From: Ehretia macrophylla
Taxonomy: Eukaryota > Streptophyta > Magnoliopsida > Boraginales > Ehretiaceae
DNA: 64,000 bases
Assembly: GCA_037974665.1 (NCBI GenBank)
Contig: CM075780.1
Location: 2,824,501 to 2,888,500, forward strand
Direction: 5' to 3'
The notes below the pieces were generated by a model. That model did not search any database. It saw nothing but the letters and a program-made list of their open reading frames with translations, and was not told the DNA's origin. Positions within the stretch are counted from its first letter, which is position 1. Each line of letters begins with the position of its first letter. Below, in pieces: positions 1 through 11,423 of the stretch. Made by a program: the position numbers and the translations under genes.

Positions 1-393
1 GGCAAGACAACTTCTCTTCACGTGGAGGCTGGGACCGCAAACCGAGGGCATAGGGCTTGTGACCAAGTCTCCGTCGCTCCGGTACCCATAACTTTTGATC
101 CGTAAGGAGTTACGAGGCGCACAGCATACCGTTGGAAAGGTCTCTGAGAGCTCTACGACGGGGGCAGCTAACTAGCTCGCTGTGCCCTTATCGGAGCTAA
201 AAATCGAACGTTTTCATCAGTTTCGGGCCACTTTTCTTCTTTTGCTCTGTTTTTCCGTCCCGGATCGTACGTCGCGACCTGTTAAAAGGACGACAACCTT
301 ACTCGCGGCACATTAGAGGACCCTACAATGCGTCGATATCACGTCTTGCGAGGATGCTGCGTTGTTGAAGCGGATGGGTTATCGTTAAGCCCA

Positions 394-413
394 TTGGGCC
401 TTTTGAATGGGCC
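394..413 (+). promoter_or_regulatory. Paired TGGGCC (Site II-like) motifs upstream of the 5S gene (representative)
   Basis: TTGGGCC at about -81 and TGGGCC at about -67 recur upstream of nearly every gene in both subtypes. TGGGCC/T is the Site II motif bound by TCP factors in ribosomal protein promoters. A role at 5S genes is inference. Confidence 0.4.
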
Positions 414-445
414 ATATCTCTAGGCTGGGACTGTGAACCGTTAAC

Positions 446-453
446 ACATAAAG
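446..453 (+). promoter_or_regulatory. TATA-like element at about -28 of the 5S gene (representative)
   Basis: ACATAAAG lies 22-29 nt upstream of the gene, where plant 5S genes carry a TATA-like box, and the base at -1 is C as expected. All subtype A units keep this form. Subtype B units carry either CATAAAGG or CATATAGG at the same place. Confidence 0.75.
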
Positions 454-474
454 GAATTGTGCCCTCAACATGAC

Positions 475-593
475 GGGTGCGATCATACCAGCACTAATGC
501 ACCGGATCCCATCATAACTCCGAAGTTAAGCGTGCTTGGGCGAGAGTAGTACTAGGATGAGTGACCCCCTGGGAAGTCCTCGTGTTGCACCCC
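475..593 (+). rRNA. 5S ribosomal RNA gene, copy A1
   Basis: Encodes the 5S rRNA of the large ribosomal subunit, transcribed by RNA polymerase III from an internal promoter. The end pairing GGGTGC/GCACCC sets both ends. Box A (AGTTAAGCGTGCTTGG, about nt 50-65), the intermediate element (about 67-72) and box C (about 80-97) are all visible. Changes from the array consensus are G41T and G86A, the latter inside box C. The same pair occurs in copy A5. Confidence 0.96.
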
Positions 594-595
594 CC

Positions 596-610
596 TTTTC
601 AATTTTTTTT
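596..610 (+). terminator. Pol III T-run terminator downstream of 5S gene (representative)
   Basis: A TTTT run followed, after CAA, by a run of eight T begins two bases after the gene. RNA polymerase III terminates at runs of four or more T, so the pair looks like a main and backup terminator. The arrangement recurs after almost every copy; copy A3 has a run of seven. Confidence 0.85.
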
Positions 611-617
611 GCTCCGG

Positions 618-625
618 TTAGGGTT
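618..625 (+). promoter_or_regulatory. Telobox-like TTAGGGTT just downstream of the 5S gene (representative)
   Basis: GGTTAGGGTTGCC, whose reverse strand reads AACCCTAA, sits about 25 bp past the gene in nearly every unit of both subtypes. It matches the plant telobox. Binding by telomere-repeat MYB proteins is possible but unproven. Element 2 is inserted in one copy of it. Confidence 0.4.
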
Positions 626-1151
626 GCCAAGATACTTTACCCACCAAATTTCTATTATCGAATCCCACGGCACCTTGGGCAAGACAACTTCTCTTCACGT
701 GGAGGCTGGGCCCGCAAACCGAGGGCGTAGCGCTTGTGACCAGGTCTCCGTCGGTCCGGTGCCCATAACTTTTGATTCATAAGGAGTTACGCGGCGCACA
801 GCATACCGTTGGAAATCTCTCCGAGAGCCCTACGACGGGGGCAAGTATCTAGATCCCTGTGCCCTTTTCAGAGCTCAAAATCGAACGTTTTCATCATATT
901 CGAGCTACTTTTCTTCTTTTGCTCTGTTTTTCCGTCCCGGATCGTACGTCGTGAGCTGTTAAAAGGACGACAACCTTACTTGCGGCACATTAGAGGACCC
1001 TACAATGCATCGATATCACGTCTTGCGAGGATGCTGCGTTGTTGAAGCGGATGGGTTGTCGTTAAGCGCATTGGGCCTTTTGAATGGGCCATATCTCTTG
1101 GCTGGGACTGTGAACCGTAAACACATAAAGGAATTGTGCCCTCAACATGAC

Positions 1152-1270
1152 AGGTGCGATCATACCAGCACTAATGCACCGGATCCCATCAGAACTCCGG
1201 AGTTAAGCGTGCTTGGGCGAGAGTAGTACTAGGATGGGTGACCCCCTGGGAAGTCCTCGTGTTGCACCCG
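1152..1270 (+). rRNA. 5S ribosomal RNA gene, copy A2
   Basis: Full-length copy with G1A and A49G, the latter just before box A. The first base of the transcript would be A instead of G. Confidence 0.94.
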
Positions 1271-1491
1271 CCTTTTCAATTTTTTTTGCTCCTGTTAGGG
1301 TTGCCAAGATACTTTACCCACCACATTTCTATTATCGAATCCCATGGCACCTTGGGCAAGACAACTACTCTCCACGTGGAGGTTGGGCCCGCAAACCGAG
1401 GGCGTAGGGCTTATGACCAGGTCTCCGTCGCTCCGGTGCCCATAACTTTTGATCCGTAAGGAGTTACGCGGCGCACAGCATACCGTTGTAA

Positions 1492-1506
1492 AGCTCTCCG
1501 AGAGCT
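1492..1506. repeat. Conserved 15-bp spacer palindrome AGCTCTC-N-GAGAGCT (representative)
   Basis: A perfect 7-bp inverted repeat around one base lies about 340 bp downstream of the gene start. It recurs in most spacers of both subtypes, with C or T at the centre, and is often followed by a second GAGCTC-containing run. Confidence 0.6.
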
Positions 1507-1828
1507 CTACGAAGGGGGCAGCCAGCTAGCCCGCTTTGCCCTTTTCGGAGCTCAAAATCGAACGTTTTCATCAGTTTCGGGCCACTTTTCTTCTTTTGCT
1601 CTGTTTTTCCGTCCCGGATCGTACGTCGTGAGCTGTTAAAAGGACGACAACCTTACTCGTGGCACATTAGAGGACCCTACAATGCGTCGATATCACGTCT
1701 TGCGTGGATGCTGCGTTGTTGAAACGGATGGGTTGTCGTTAAGCCCATTGGGCCTTTTGAATGGGCCATATCTCTAGGCTTGGACTGTGAACCGTTAACA
1801 TATAAAGGAATTGTGCCCTCAACATGAC

Positions 1829-1947
1829 GGGTGCGATCATACCAGCACTAATGCACCGGATCCCATCGGAACTCCGAAGTTAAGCGTGCTTGGGCGAGAG
1901 TAGTACTAGGATGGGCGATCCCCTGGGAAGTCCTCGTGTTGCACCCC
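1829..1947 (+). rRNA. 5S ribosomal RNA gene, copy A3
   Basis: Full-length. Changes are A40G (a common array variant) plus T88C and C91T in box C. Confidence 0.94.
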
Positions 1948-2505
1948 CCTTTTCAAATTTTTTTGCTCCGGTTAGGGTTGCCAAGATACTTTACCCACCA
2001 CATTTCTATTATCGAATCCCACGGCACCTTGGGCAAGACAACTTCTCTTCACGTGGAGGATGGGCCCGCAAACCGAGGGCGTAAGGCTTGTGACGAGGTC
2101 TCCGTCGCTCCGGTGCCCATAACTTTTGATCCGTAAGGAGTTACGCGGCGCACAGCATAGCGTATGAAAGCTCTCCGAGAGCTCTACGACGGGGGCAGGT
2201 AGCTAGCTCGCCGTGCCCTTTTTGAAGCTCAAAATCGAAGGTTTTCATCAGTTTCGGGCCACTTTTCTTCTTTTGCTCTGTTTTTCCGTCCCGGATCGTA
2301 CGTCGTGAGCTGTTAAAAGGACGACAACCTTACTCGCGGCACATTAGAGGACCCTAAAATGCGTCGATATCACGTCTTGCGAGGATGCTGCGTTGTTGAA
2401 GCGGATGGGTTGTCGTTAAGCCCATTGGGCCTTTTGAATGGGCCATATCTCTAGGCTTGGACTGTGAACCGTTAACACATAAAGGAATTGTGCCCTCAAC
2501 ATGAC

Positions 2506-2624
2506 GGGTGCGATCATACCAGCACTAATGCACCGGATCCCATCGGAACTCCGAAGTTAAGCGTGCTTCGGCGAGAGTAGTACTAGGATGGGTGACCCCC
2601 TGGGAAGTCCTCGTGTTGCACCCC
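2506..2624 (+). rRNA. 5S ribosomal RNA gene, copy A4
   Basis: Full-length. A40G, and G64C at the end of box A. Confidence 0.94.
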
Positions 2625-3182
2625 TCTTTTCAATTTTTTTTGCTCCGGTTAGGTTTGCCAAGATACTTTACCCACCACATTTCTATTATCGAATCCCACG
2701 GCACCTTGGGCAAGACAACTTCTCTTCACGTGGAGGCTGGGCCCGCAAACCGAGGGCATAGGGCTTGTGACCAGGTCTCCGTCGCTCCGGTACCCATAAC
2801 TTTTGATCCGTAAGGAGTTACGAGGCGCACAGCATACCGTTGGAAAGGTCTCTGAGAGCTCTACGACGGGGGCAGCTAACTAGCTCGCTGTGCCCTTATC
2901 GGAGCTAAAAATCGAACGTTTTCATCAGTTTCGGGCCACTTTTCTTCTTTTGCTCTGTTTTTCCGTCCCGGATCGTACGTCGCGACCTGTTAAAAGGACG
3001 ACAACCTTACTCGCGGCACATTAGAGGACCCTACAATGCGTCGATATCACGTCTTGCGAGGATGCTGCGTTGTTGAAGCGGATGGGTTATCGTTAAGCCC
3101 ATTGGGCCTTTTGAATGGGCCATATCTCTAGGCTGGGACTGTGAACCGTTAACACATAAAGGAATTGTGCCCTCAACATGAC

Positions 3183-3301
3183 GGGTGCGATCATACCAGC
3201 ACTAATGCACCGGATCCCATCATAACTCCGAAGTTAAGCGTGCTTGGGCGAGAGTAGTACTAGGATGAGTGACCCCCTGGGAAGTCCTCGTGTTGCACCC
3301 C
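3183..3301 (+). rRNA. 5S ribosomal RNA gene, copy A5
   Basis: Identical to copy A1, including G41T and G86A. It lies exactly 2708 bp (four units) downstream of it. Confidence 0.95.
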
Positions 3302-3859
3302 CCTTTTCAATTTTTTTTGCTCCGGTTAGGGTTGCCAAGATACTTTACCCACCAAATTTCTATTATCGAATCCCACGGCACCTTGGGCAAGACAACTTCT
3401 CTTCACGTGGAGGCTGGGCCCGCAAACCGAGGGCGTAGCGCTTGTGACCAGGTCTCCGTTGGTCCGGTGCCCATAACTTTTGATTCATAAGGAGTTACGC
3501 GGCGCACAGCATACCGTTTGAAATCTCTCCGAGAGCCCTACGACGGGGGCAAGTATCTAGATCCCTGTGCCCTTTTCAGAGCTCAAAATCGAACGTTTTC
3601 ATCATATTCGAGCCACTTTTCTTCTTTTGCTCTGTTTTTCCGTCCCGGATCGTACGTCGTGAGCTGTTAAAAGGACGACAACCTTACTTGCGGCACATTA
3701 GAGGACCCTACAATGCATCGATATCACGTCTTGCGAGGATGCTGCGTTGTTGAAGCGGATGGGTTGTCGTTAAGCGCATTGGGCCTTTTGAATGGGCCAT
3801 ATCTCTTGGCTGCGACTGTGAACCGTAAACACATAAAGGAATTGTGCCCTCAACATGAC

Positions 3860-3978
3860 AGGTACGATCATACCAGCACTAATGCACCGGATCCCATCAG
3901 AACTCCGAAGTTAAGCGTGCTTGGGCGACAGTAGTACTAGGATGGGTGACCCCCTGGGAAGTCCTCGTGTTGCACCCC
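3860..3978 (+). rRNA. 5S ribosomal RNA gene, copy A6
   Basis: Full-length. G1A (shared with copy A2, four units upstream), G5A, and G70C in the intermediate element. Confidence 0.93.
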
Positions 3979-4536
3979 CCTTTTCAATTTTTTTTGCTCC
4001 TGTTAGGGTTGCCAAGATACTTTACCCACCACATTTCTATTATCGAATCCCACGTCACCTTGGGCAAGACAACTACTCTCCACGTGGAGGTAGGGCCCGC
4101 AAACCGAGGGCGTAGGGCTTGTGACCAGGTCTCCGTCGCTCCGGTGCCCATAACTTTTGATCCGTAAGGAGTTACGCGGCGCACAGCATACCGTTGTAAA
4201 GCTCTCCGAGAGCTCTACGACGGGGGCAGCCAGCTAGCTCGCTTTGCCCTTTTCGGAGCTCAAAATTGAACGTTTTCATCAGTTTCGGGCCACTTTCCTT
4301 CTTTTGCTCTGTTTTTACGTCCCGGATCGTACGTCGTGAGCTGTTAAAAGGACGACAATCTTACTCGTGGCACATTAGAGGACCCTACAATGCGTCGATA
4401 TCACGTCTTGCGAGGATGCTGCGTTGTTGAAGCAAATGGGTTGTCGTTAAGCCCATTGGGCCTTCTGAATGGGCCATATCTCTAGGCTTGGACTGTGAAC
4501 CGTTAACACATAAAGGAATTGTGCCCTCAACATGAC

Positions 4537-4655
4537 GGGTGCGATCATACCAGCACTAATGCACCGGATCCCATAAGAACTCCGAAGTTAAGCGTGCTTG
4601 GGCGAGAGTAGTACTAGGATGGGTGACCCCCTGGGAAGTCCTCGTGTTGCACCCC
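4537..4655 (+). rRNA. 5S ribosomal RNA gene, copy A7
   Basis: Full-length, consensus internal promoter. The only change seen is C39A. Confidence 0.95.
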
Positions 4656-5214
4656 CCTTTTCAATTTTTTTTGCTCCGGTTAGGTTTGCCAAGATACTTT
4701 ACCCACCACATTTCTATTATCGAATCCCACAGCACCTTGGGCAAGACAACTTCTCTTCACGTGGAGGCTGGGCCCGCAAACCGAGGGCGTAGGGCTTGTG
4801 ACCATGTCTCCGTCGCTCCGGTGCCCATAACTTTTGATCCGTAAGGAGTTACGCGACGCACAGCATACCGTTGGAAAGCTCTCCGAGAGCTCTACGACTG
4901 GGGTAGGTAGCTAGCTCCCTGTGCCCTTTTTGAAGCTCAAAATTGAACGTTGTCATCAGTTTCGGGCCACTTTTATTCTTTTGCTCTGTTTTTCCGTCCC
5001 GGATCGTATGTCGTGAGCTGTTAAAAGGACGACAACCTTACTCGCGGCACATTAGAGGACCCTACAATGCGTCGATATCACGTCTTGCGAGGATGCTGCG
5101 TTGTTGAAGCGGATGGGTTGTCGTTAAACCCATTGGGCCTTTTGAATGGGCCATATCTCTAGGCTTGGACTGTGAACCGTTAACACAAAGAAGGAATTGT
5201 GCCCTCAACATGAC

Positions 5215-5333
5215 GGGTGCAATCATACCAGCACTAATGCACCGGATCCCATCGGAACTCCGAAGTTAAGCGTGCTTGGGCGAGAGTAGTACTAGGATGG
5301 GTGACCCCCTGGGAAGTCCTCGTGTTGCACCCC
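5215..5333 (+). rRNA. 5S ribosomal RNA gene, copy A8
   Basis: Full-length, consensus internal promoter. Changes are G7A and A40G. Confidence 0.95.
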
Positions 5334-5891
5334 TTTTTTCAATTTTTTTTGCTCCGGTTAGGGTTGCCAAGATACTTTACCCACCACATTTCTATTATCG
5401 AATCCCACGGCACCTTGGGCAAGACAACTTCTCTTCATGTGGAGGCTGGGCCCGCAAACCGAGGGCATAGGGCTTGTGACCAGGTCTCCGTCGCTACGCT
5501 ACCCATAACTTTTGATCCGTAAGGAGTTACGAGGAACAAAGCATACCGTTGGAAAGCTCTCCGAGAGCTCTACGACGGGGGCAGGTAGCTAGCTCACCGT
5601 GCCCTTTTCGGAGCTCAAAATTGAACGTTTTCATCAGTTTCGGGCTACTTTTCTTCTTTTCCTCTGTTTTTCCGTCCCGGATCGTACGTCGTGAGCTGTT
5701 AAAAGGACGACAACCTTACTCGCCGAACATTAGAGGACCCTAAAATGCGTCGATATCACGTATTGTGAGGATGTTGCGTTGTTGAAGCGGATGGGTTGTC
5801 GTTAAGCCCATTGGGCCTTTTGAATGGGCCATATCTCTAGACTTGGACTGTGAACCGTTAACACATAAAGGAATTGTGCCCTCAACATGAC

Positions 5892-6010
5892 GGGTGCGAT
5901 CATACCAGCACTAATGCACCGGATCCCATCGGAACTCCGAAGTTAAGCGTGCTTGGGCGAGAGTAGTACTAGGATGGGTGACCCCCTTGGAAGTCCTCGT
6001 GTTGCACCCC
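5892..6010 (+). rRNA. 5S ribosomal RNA gene, copy A9
   Basis: Full-length. A40G, and G97T at the end of box C. Confidence 0.94.
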
Positions 6011-6567
6011 TCTTTTCATTTTTTTTGCTCCGGTTAGGGTTGCCAAGATACTTTACCCACCACATTTCTATTATCGAATCCCACGGCACCTTGGGCAAGA
6101 CAACTTCTCTTCACGTGGAGGCTGGGCCCGCAAACCGAGGGCGTAGGGCTTGTGACCGGGTCTCCGTCGCTCCGGTACCCATAACTTTTGATCCGCAAGG
6201 AGTTACGAGGCGCACAGCATACCGTTGGAAAGCTCTCTGAGAGATCTACGACGAGGTCAGCTAGCTTGCTCGATGTGCCCTTTTTGGAGCTCAAAATCGA
6301 ACGTTTTCATCAGTTTCGGGCCATTTTTCTTCTTTGGCTCTGTTTTTCCGTCCCGGATCATACGTCGTGAGCTGTTAAAAGGACGAAAACCTTAGTCGCG
6401 GCACATTAGAGGACCCTACAAAGCGTCGATAACACGTCTTGCGAGGATGCTGCGTTGTTGAAGCGGATGGGTTGTCGTTAAGCCCATTGGGCCTTTTGAA
6501 TGGGCCATATCTCTAGGCTGGGACTGTGAACCGTTAACACATAAAGGAATTATGCCCTCAACATGAC

Positions 6568-6686
6568 GGGTGCGATCATACCAGCACTAATGCACCGGAT
6601 CCCATCAGAACTCCGAAGTTAAGCGTGCTTGGGCGAGAGTAGTACTAGGATGGGTGACCCCGTCGGAAGTCCTCGTGTTGCACCCA
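6568..6686 (+). rRNA. 5S ribosomal RNA gene, copy A10
   Basis: Full-length. C95G and G97C in box C. Its 3' flank reads CACCCAC rather than CACCCCC. Confidence 0.93.
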
Positions 6687-7243
6687 CTTTTCAATTTTTT
6701 TTGCTCCGGTTAGGGTTGCCAAGATACTTTACCCACCATATTTCTATTATCGAATCCCATGGCACCTTGGGCAAGACAACTTCTCTTCACGTGGAGGCTG
6801 GGCCCGCAAACCGAGGGCGTAGGGCATGTGACCAGGTCTCCGTCGCTCCGGTGCCCATAACTTTTGATCCGGAAGGAGTTACGCGGCGCACAGCATACCG
6901 TTGGAAAGCTCTTCGAGAGCTCTACGACGGGGGTGGGTAGCTAGCTCACCGTGCCCTTGTCGGAGATCAAAATCGAACGTTTTCATCAGTTTCGGGCCAC
7001 TTTTCTTCTTTTGCTCTGTTTTTTCGTCCTGGATCGTACGTCGTGAGCTGTTAAAAGGACGAAAACCTTACTCGCGCCACATTAGAGGACCCTACAATGC
7101 GTCGATATCACGTCTTGCGAGGATGCTGCGTTGTTGAAGCGGATGGGTTGTTGTTAAGCCCATTGGGCCTTTTCAATGGGCCATATCTGTAGGCTGGGAC
7201 TGTGAACCGTTAACACAAAAAGGAATTGTGCCCTCAACATGAC

Positions 7244-7362
7244 GGGTGCGATCATACCAGCACTAATGCACCGGATCCCATCGGAACTCCGAAGTTAAGC
7301 GTGCTTGGGCGAGAGTAGTACTAGGATGGGTGACCCCCTGGGAAGTCCTCGTGTTGTACCCC
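7244..7362 (+). rRNA. 5S ribosomal RNA gene, copy A11
   Basis: Full-length. A40G, and C114T, which changes a closing-stem pair to G-U. Confidence 0.94.
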
Positions 7363-7920
7363 CCTTTTCAATTTTTTTTGCTCCGGTTAGGGTTGCCAAG
7401 ATACTTTACCCACCACATTTCTATTATCGAATCCCATGGCACCTTGGGCAAGACAACTTCTCTTCACGTGGAGGCTGGGCCCGCAAACCGAGGGCGTAGG
7501 GCTTGTGACCAGGTCTCCGTCGCTCTGGTACCCATAACTTTTGATCCGTAAGGAGTTACGATGCGCACAGCATACCGTTGGAAAGCTCTCTGAGAGCTCT
7601 ACGACGGGGGAAGCTAGCGAGCTCACTGTACCCTTTTCGGATCTCAAAATCGAAGGTTTTCATCTGTTTCGGGCCACTTTTCTACTTTTGCACTGTTTTT
7701 CCATCCCGGATCGTACGTCGTGAGCTGTTAAAAGGACGACAACCTTACTCGCGCCACATTAGAGGACCCTACAATGCGTCGATATCACATCTTGCGAGGA
7801 TGCTGCGTTGTTGAAGCGGATGGGTTATCGTTAAGCCCATTGGGCCTTTTGAATGGGCCATATCTCTAGGCTGGGACTGTGAACCGTTAACACATAAAGG
7901 AATTGTGCCCTCAACATGAC

Positions 7921-8039
7921 GGGTGCGATCATACCAGCACTAATGCACCGGATCCCATCAGAACTCCGAAGTTAAGCGTGCTTGGGCGAGAGTAGTACTA
8001 GGATGGGTGACCCCCTGGGAAGTCCTCGTGTTGCACCCA
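7921..8039 (+). rRNA. 5S ribosomal RNA gene, copy A12
   Basis: Matches the array consensus through the internal promoter. Only the last base before the T-run differs. Confidence 0.96.
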
Positions 8040-8596
8040 CTTTTCAATTTTTTTTGCTCCGGTTAGGGTTGCCAAGATACTTTACCCACCATATTTCTAT
8101 TATCGAATCCCACGGCACCTTGGGCAAGACAACTTCTCTTCACGTGGAGGCTGGGCCTGCAAACCGAGGGCGTAGGGCTTGTGACCAGGTCTCCGTCGCT
8201 CCGGTGCCCATAACTTTTGATCCGTAAGGAGTTACGCGACGCACAGCATACCGTTGGAAAGCTCTCCGAGAGCTCTACGACGGGGGCAGCTAGCTAGCTC
8301 GCCGTGCCCTTTTAAGTGCTCAAAATTGAATTTTTTCATCAGTTTCGGTCTACTTTTCTTCTTTTGCTCTGTTTTTCCGTCCCGGATCGTACGTCGTGAG
8401 CTGTTAAAAGGACGACAACCTTACTCGCGGCACATTAGAGGACCCTACAATGCGTCGATATCACGTCTTGAGAGGATGCTGCGTTGTTGAAGCGGATGGG
8501 TTGTCGTTAAGCCCATTGAGCCTTTTGAATGGGCCATATCTCTAGGCTTGGACTGTGAACCGTTAACACATAAAGGAATTGTGCCCTCAACATGAC

Positions 8597-8715
8597 GGGT
8601 GCGATCGTACCAGCACTAATGCACCGGATCCCATCGGAACTCCGAAGTTAAGCGTGCTCGGGCGAGAGTAGTACTAGGATGGGTGACCCCCTGGGAAGTC
8701 CTCGTGTTACACCCC
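8597..8715 (+). rRNA. 5S ribosomal RNA gene, copy A13
   Basis: Full-length. A11G, A40G, T63C (box A) and G113A. Confidence 0.93.
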
Positions 8716-9272
8716 TCTTTTCAATTTTTTTGCTCCGGTTAGGGTTGCCAAGATACTTTACCCACCACATTTCTATTATCGAATCCCACGGTACCTTGGG
8801 CAAGACAACTTCATTTCACGTGGAGGCTGGGCCTGCAAACCGAGGGCGTACGGCTTGTGACCAGGTCTCCGTCTCTACGGTGCCCATAACTTTTGATCCG
8901 TAAGGAGTTACGAGGCGCACAGCATACCGTTGGAAAGCTCTCTGAGAGCTCTACGACGAGGGTAGCGAGCAAGCTCGCTGTGCTATTTTCGGAGCTCAAA
9001 ATCGAACGTTTTCATCAGTTTCGTGCCACTTTTCTTCTTTTGCTCTGTTTTTCCGTCCCGGATCGTACGTTATGAGCTGTTAAAAGGACGACAACCTTAC
9101 TCGCGGCATATTAGAAGACCCTACAATGCGTCGATATCACGTCTTGCGAGGATACTGCGTTGTTGAAGCGGATGGGTTGTCGTTAAGCCCATTGGGCCTT
9201 TTGAATAGGCCATATCTCTAGGCTGGGACTGTGAAACGTTAACACATAAAGGAATTGTGCCCTCAACATGAC

Positions 9273-9391
9273 GGGTGCGATCATACCAGCACTAATGCAC
9301 CGGATCCCATCAGAACTTCGAAGTTAAGCGTGCTTGGGCGAGAGTAGTACTAGGATGGGTGACCCCCTGGGAAGTCCTCGTGTTGCACCCC
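9273..9391 (+). rRNA. 5S ribosomal RNA gene, copy A14
   Basis: Full-length. The only change seen is C46T, shared with copy A15. Confidence 0.95.
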
Positions 9392-9949
9392 CCTTTTCAA
9401 TTTTTTTTGCTCCGGTTAGGGTTGCCAAGATACTTTACGCTCCACATTTCTATTATCGAATCCCACGGCACCTTGGGCAAGACCACTTCTCTTCACGTGG
9501 AGGCTGGGCCCGCAAACTGAGGGCGTAGGGCTTGTGACCAGGTCTCCGTCGCTACGATGCCCATAACTTTTGATCCGTAAGGAGTTACGAGGCGAACAGC
9601 ATACCGTTGGAAAGCTCTCTGAGAGCTCTACGACGAGGGCAGCGAGCTAGCTCGTTGTGCCCATTTCGGAGCTCAAAATCGAACATTTTCATCAGTTTCG
9701 GGCCACTTTTCATCTTTTGCTCTGTTTTTCCGTCCCGGATTGTACGTCGTGAGCTGTTAAAAGGACGACAACCTTACTCGCGGCACATTAGAGGACCCTA
9801 CAATGCGTCGATATCACGTCTTGCGAGGATGCTACGTTGTTGAAGCGGATGGGTTGTCGTTAAGCCCATTGGGCCTTTTGAATGGGCCATATCTCTAGGC
9901 TTGGACTGTGAACCGCTAACACATAAAGGAATTGTGCCCTCAACATGAT

Positions 9950-10068
9950 GTGTGCGATCATACCAGCACTAATGCACCGGATCCCATCAGAACTTCGAAG
10001 TTAAGCGCGCTTGGGCGAGAGTAGTACTAGGATGGGTGACCCCCTGGGAAGTCCTTGTGTTGCACCCC
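9950..10068 (+). rRNA. 5S ribosomal RNA gene, copy A15
   Basis: Full-length. G2T, C46T, T59C (box A) and C107T. Confidence 0.93.
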
Positions 10069-10626
10069 CATTTTCAATTTTTTTTGCTCCGGTTAGGGTT
10101 GCCAAGATACTTTACCCACCACATTTCTATTATCGAATCCCACGGCACCTTGGGCAAGACAACTTCTCTTCACCTGGAGGCTGGGCCCGCAAACCGAGGG
10201 CGTAGGGCTTGTGACCAGGTCTCCGTCGCTCCGGTGCCTATAACTTTTGATCTGTAAGGAGTTACGCGGCGCACAGCATACCGTTGGAAAGCTCTCTGAG
10301 AGCTCTACGACGGGGGCAGGTAGCTAGCTCGCCGTGCCCTTTTCAGAGATCAAAATCAAACGTTTTCATCAGTTTCGGGCCACTTTTCTTCTTTTGCTCT
10401 GTTTTTCCGTCCAGGATCGTACGTCGTGAGCTGTTAAAAGGACGACAACCTTACTCGTGGCATATTAGAGGACCCTACAATGCGTCGATATCACCTCTTG
10501 CGAGGATGCTGCGTTGTTGAAGCGGATGGGTTGTCGTTAAGCCCATTGGGCCTTTTGAATGGGCCATATCTCAAGGCTTGGACTGTGAACCGTTAACACA
10601 TAAAGGAATTGTGCCCTCAACATGAC

Positions 10627-10745
10627 GGGTGCGATTATACCAACACTAATGCACCGGATCCCATCAGAACTCCGAAGTTAAGCGTGCTTGGGCGAGAGTA
10701 GTACTAGGATGGGTGACCCCCTGGGAAGTCCTCGTGTTGCACCCC
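10627..10745 (+). rRNA. 5S ribosomal RNA gene, copy A16
   Basis: Full-length. C10T and G17A; internal promoter unchanged. Confidence 0.95.
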
Positions 10746-11304
10746 CCTTTTCAATTTTTTTTTGGTCCGGTTAGGGTTGCCAAGATACTTTACCCACCAT
10801 ATTTCTATTATCGAATCCCACGGCAACATGGGCAGGACAACTTCTCTTCACGTGGAGGCTGGGCCCGCAAACCGAGGGCGTAGGGCTTGTGACCAGGTCT
10901 CCGTCGCTCCGGTGCCCATAACTTTTGATCCGTAAGGAGTTACGCGGCGCACAGCATACCGTTGGAAAGCTCTCCGAGAGCTCTACGATGGGGGCAGGTA
11001 GCTAGCTCTCCTTGCCCTTTTCGGAGCTCAAAATTGAACGTTTTCATCAGTTTCGGGCCACTTTTCTTCTTTTGCCCTGTTTTTTCGTCCCGGATCGTAC
11101 GTCGTGAGCTGTTAAAAGTACGACAACCTTACTCACGGCACATTAGAGGACCCTACAATGCGTCGATATCACGTCTTGCGAGGATGCTGCGTTGTTGAAG
11201 CGGATGGGTTGTCGTTAAGCCCATTGGGCCTTTTGAATGGGCCATATCTCTAGGCTGGGACTGTGAACCATTAACACATAAAGGAATTGTGCCCTCAACA
11301 TGAC

Positions 11305-11423
11305 GGGTGCGATCATACCAGCACTAATGCACCGGATCCCATCGGAATTCCGAAGTTAAGCGTGCTTGGGCGAGAGTAGTACTAGGATGGGTGACCCCCT
11401 GGGAAGTCCTCGTGTTGCACCCC
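11305..11423 (+). rRNA. 5S ribosomal RNA gene, copy A17
   Basis: Full-length. A40G and C44T; internal promoter unchanged. Confidence 0.95.

Larger units (their letters stand above)
1..5416 (+). repeat. Four-unit (2708-bp) higher-order repeat in the 5S array
   Basis: Bases 1-2708 align with 2709-5416 at an offset of exactly 4 x 677. Private variants recur: the GGAAAGGTCTCTGAG spacer, GCAGCTAACTAGC, the gene pair G41T/G86A, the CATCATATTCGAG spacer and the TTTTTGAAGCTC form. The first part of the second copy differs at roughly 1% of sites by eye, and later units differ more. Confidence 0.85.
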
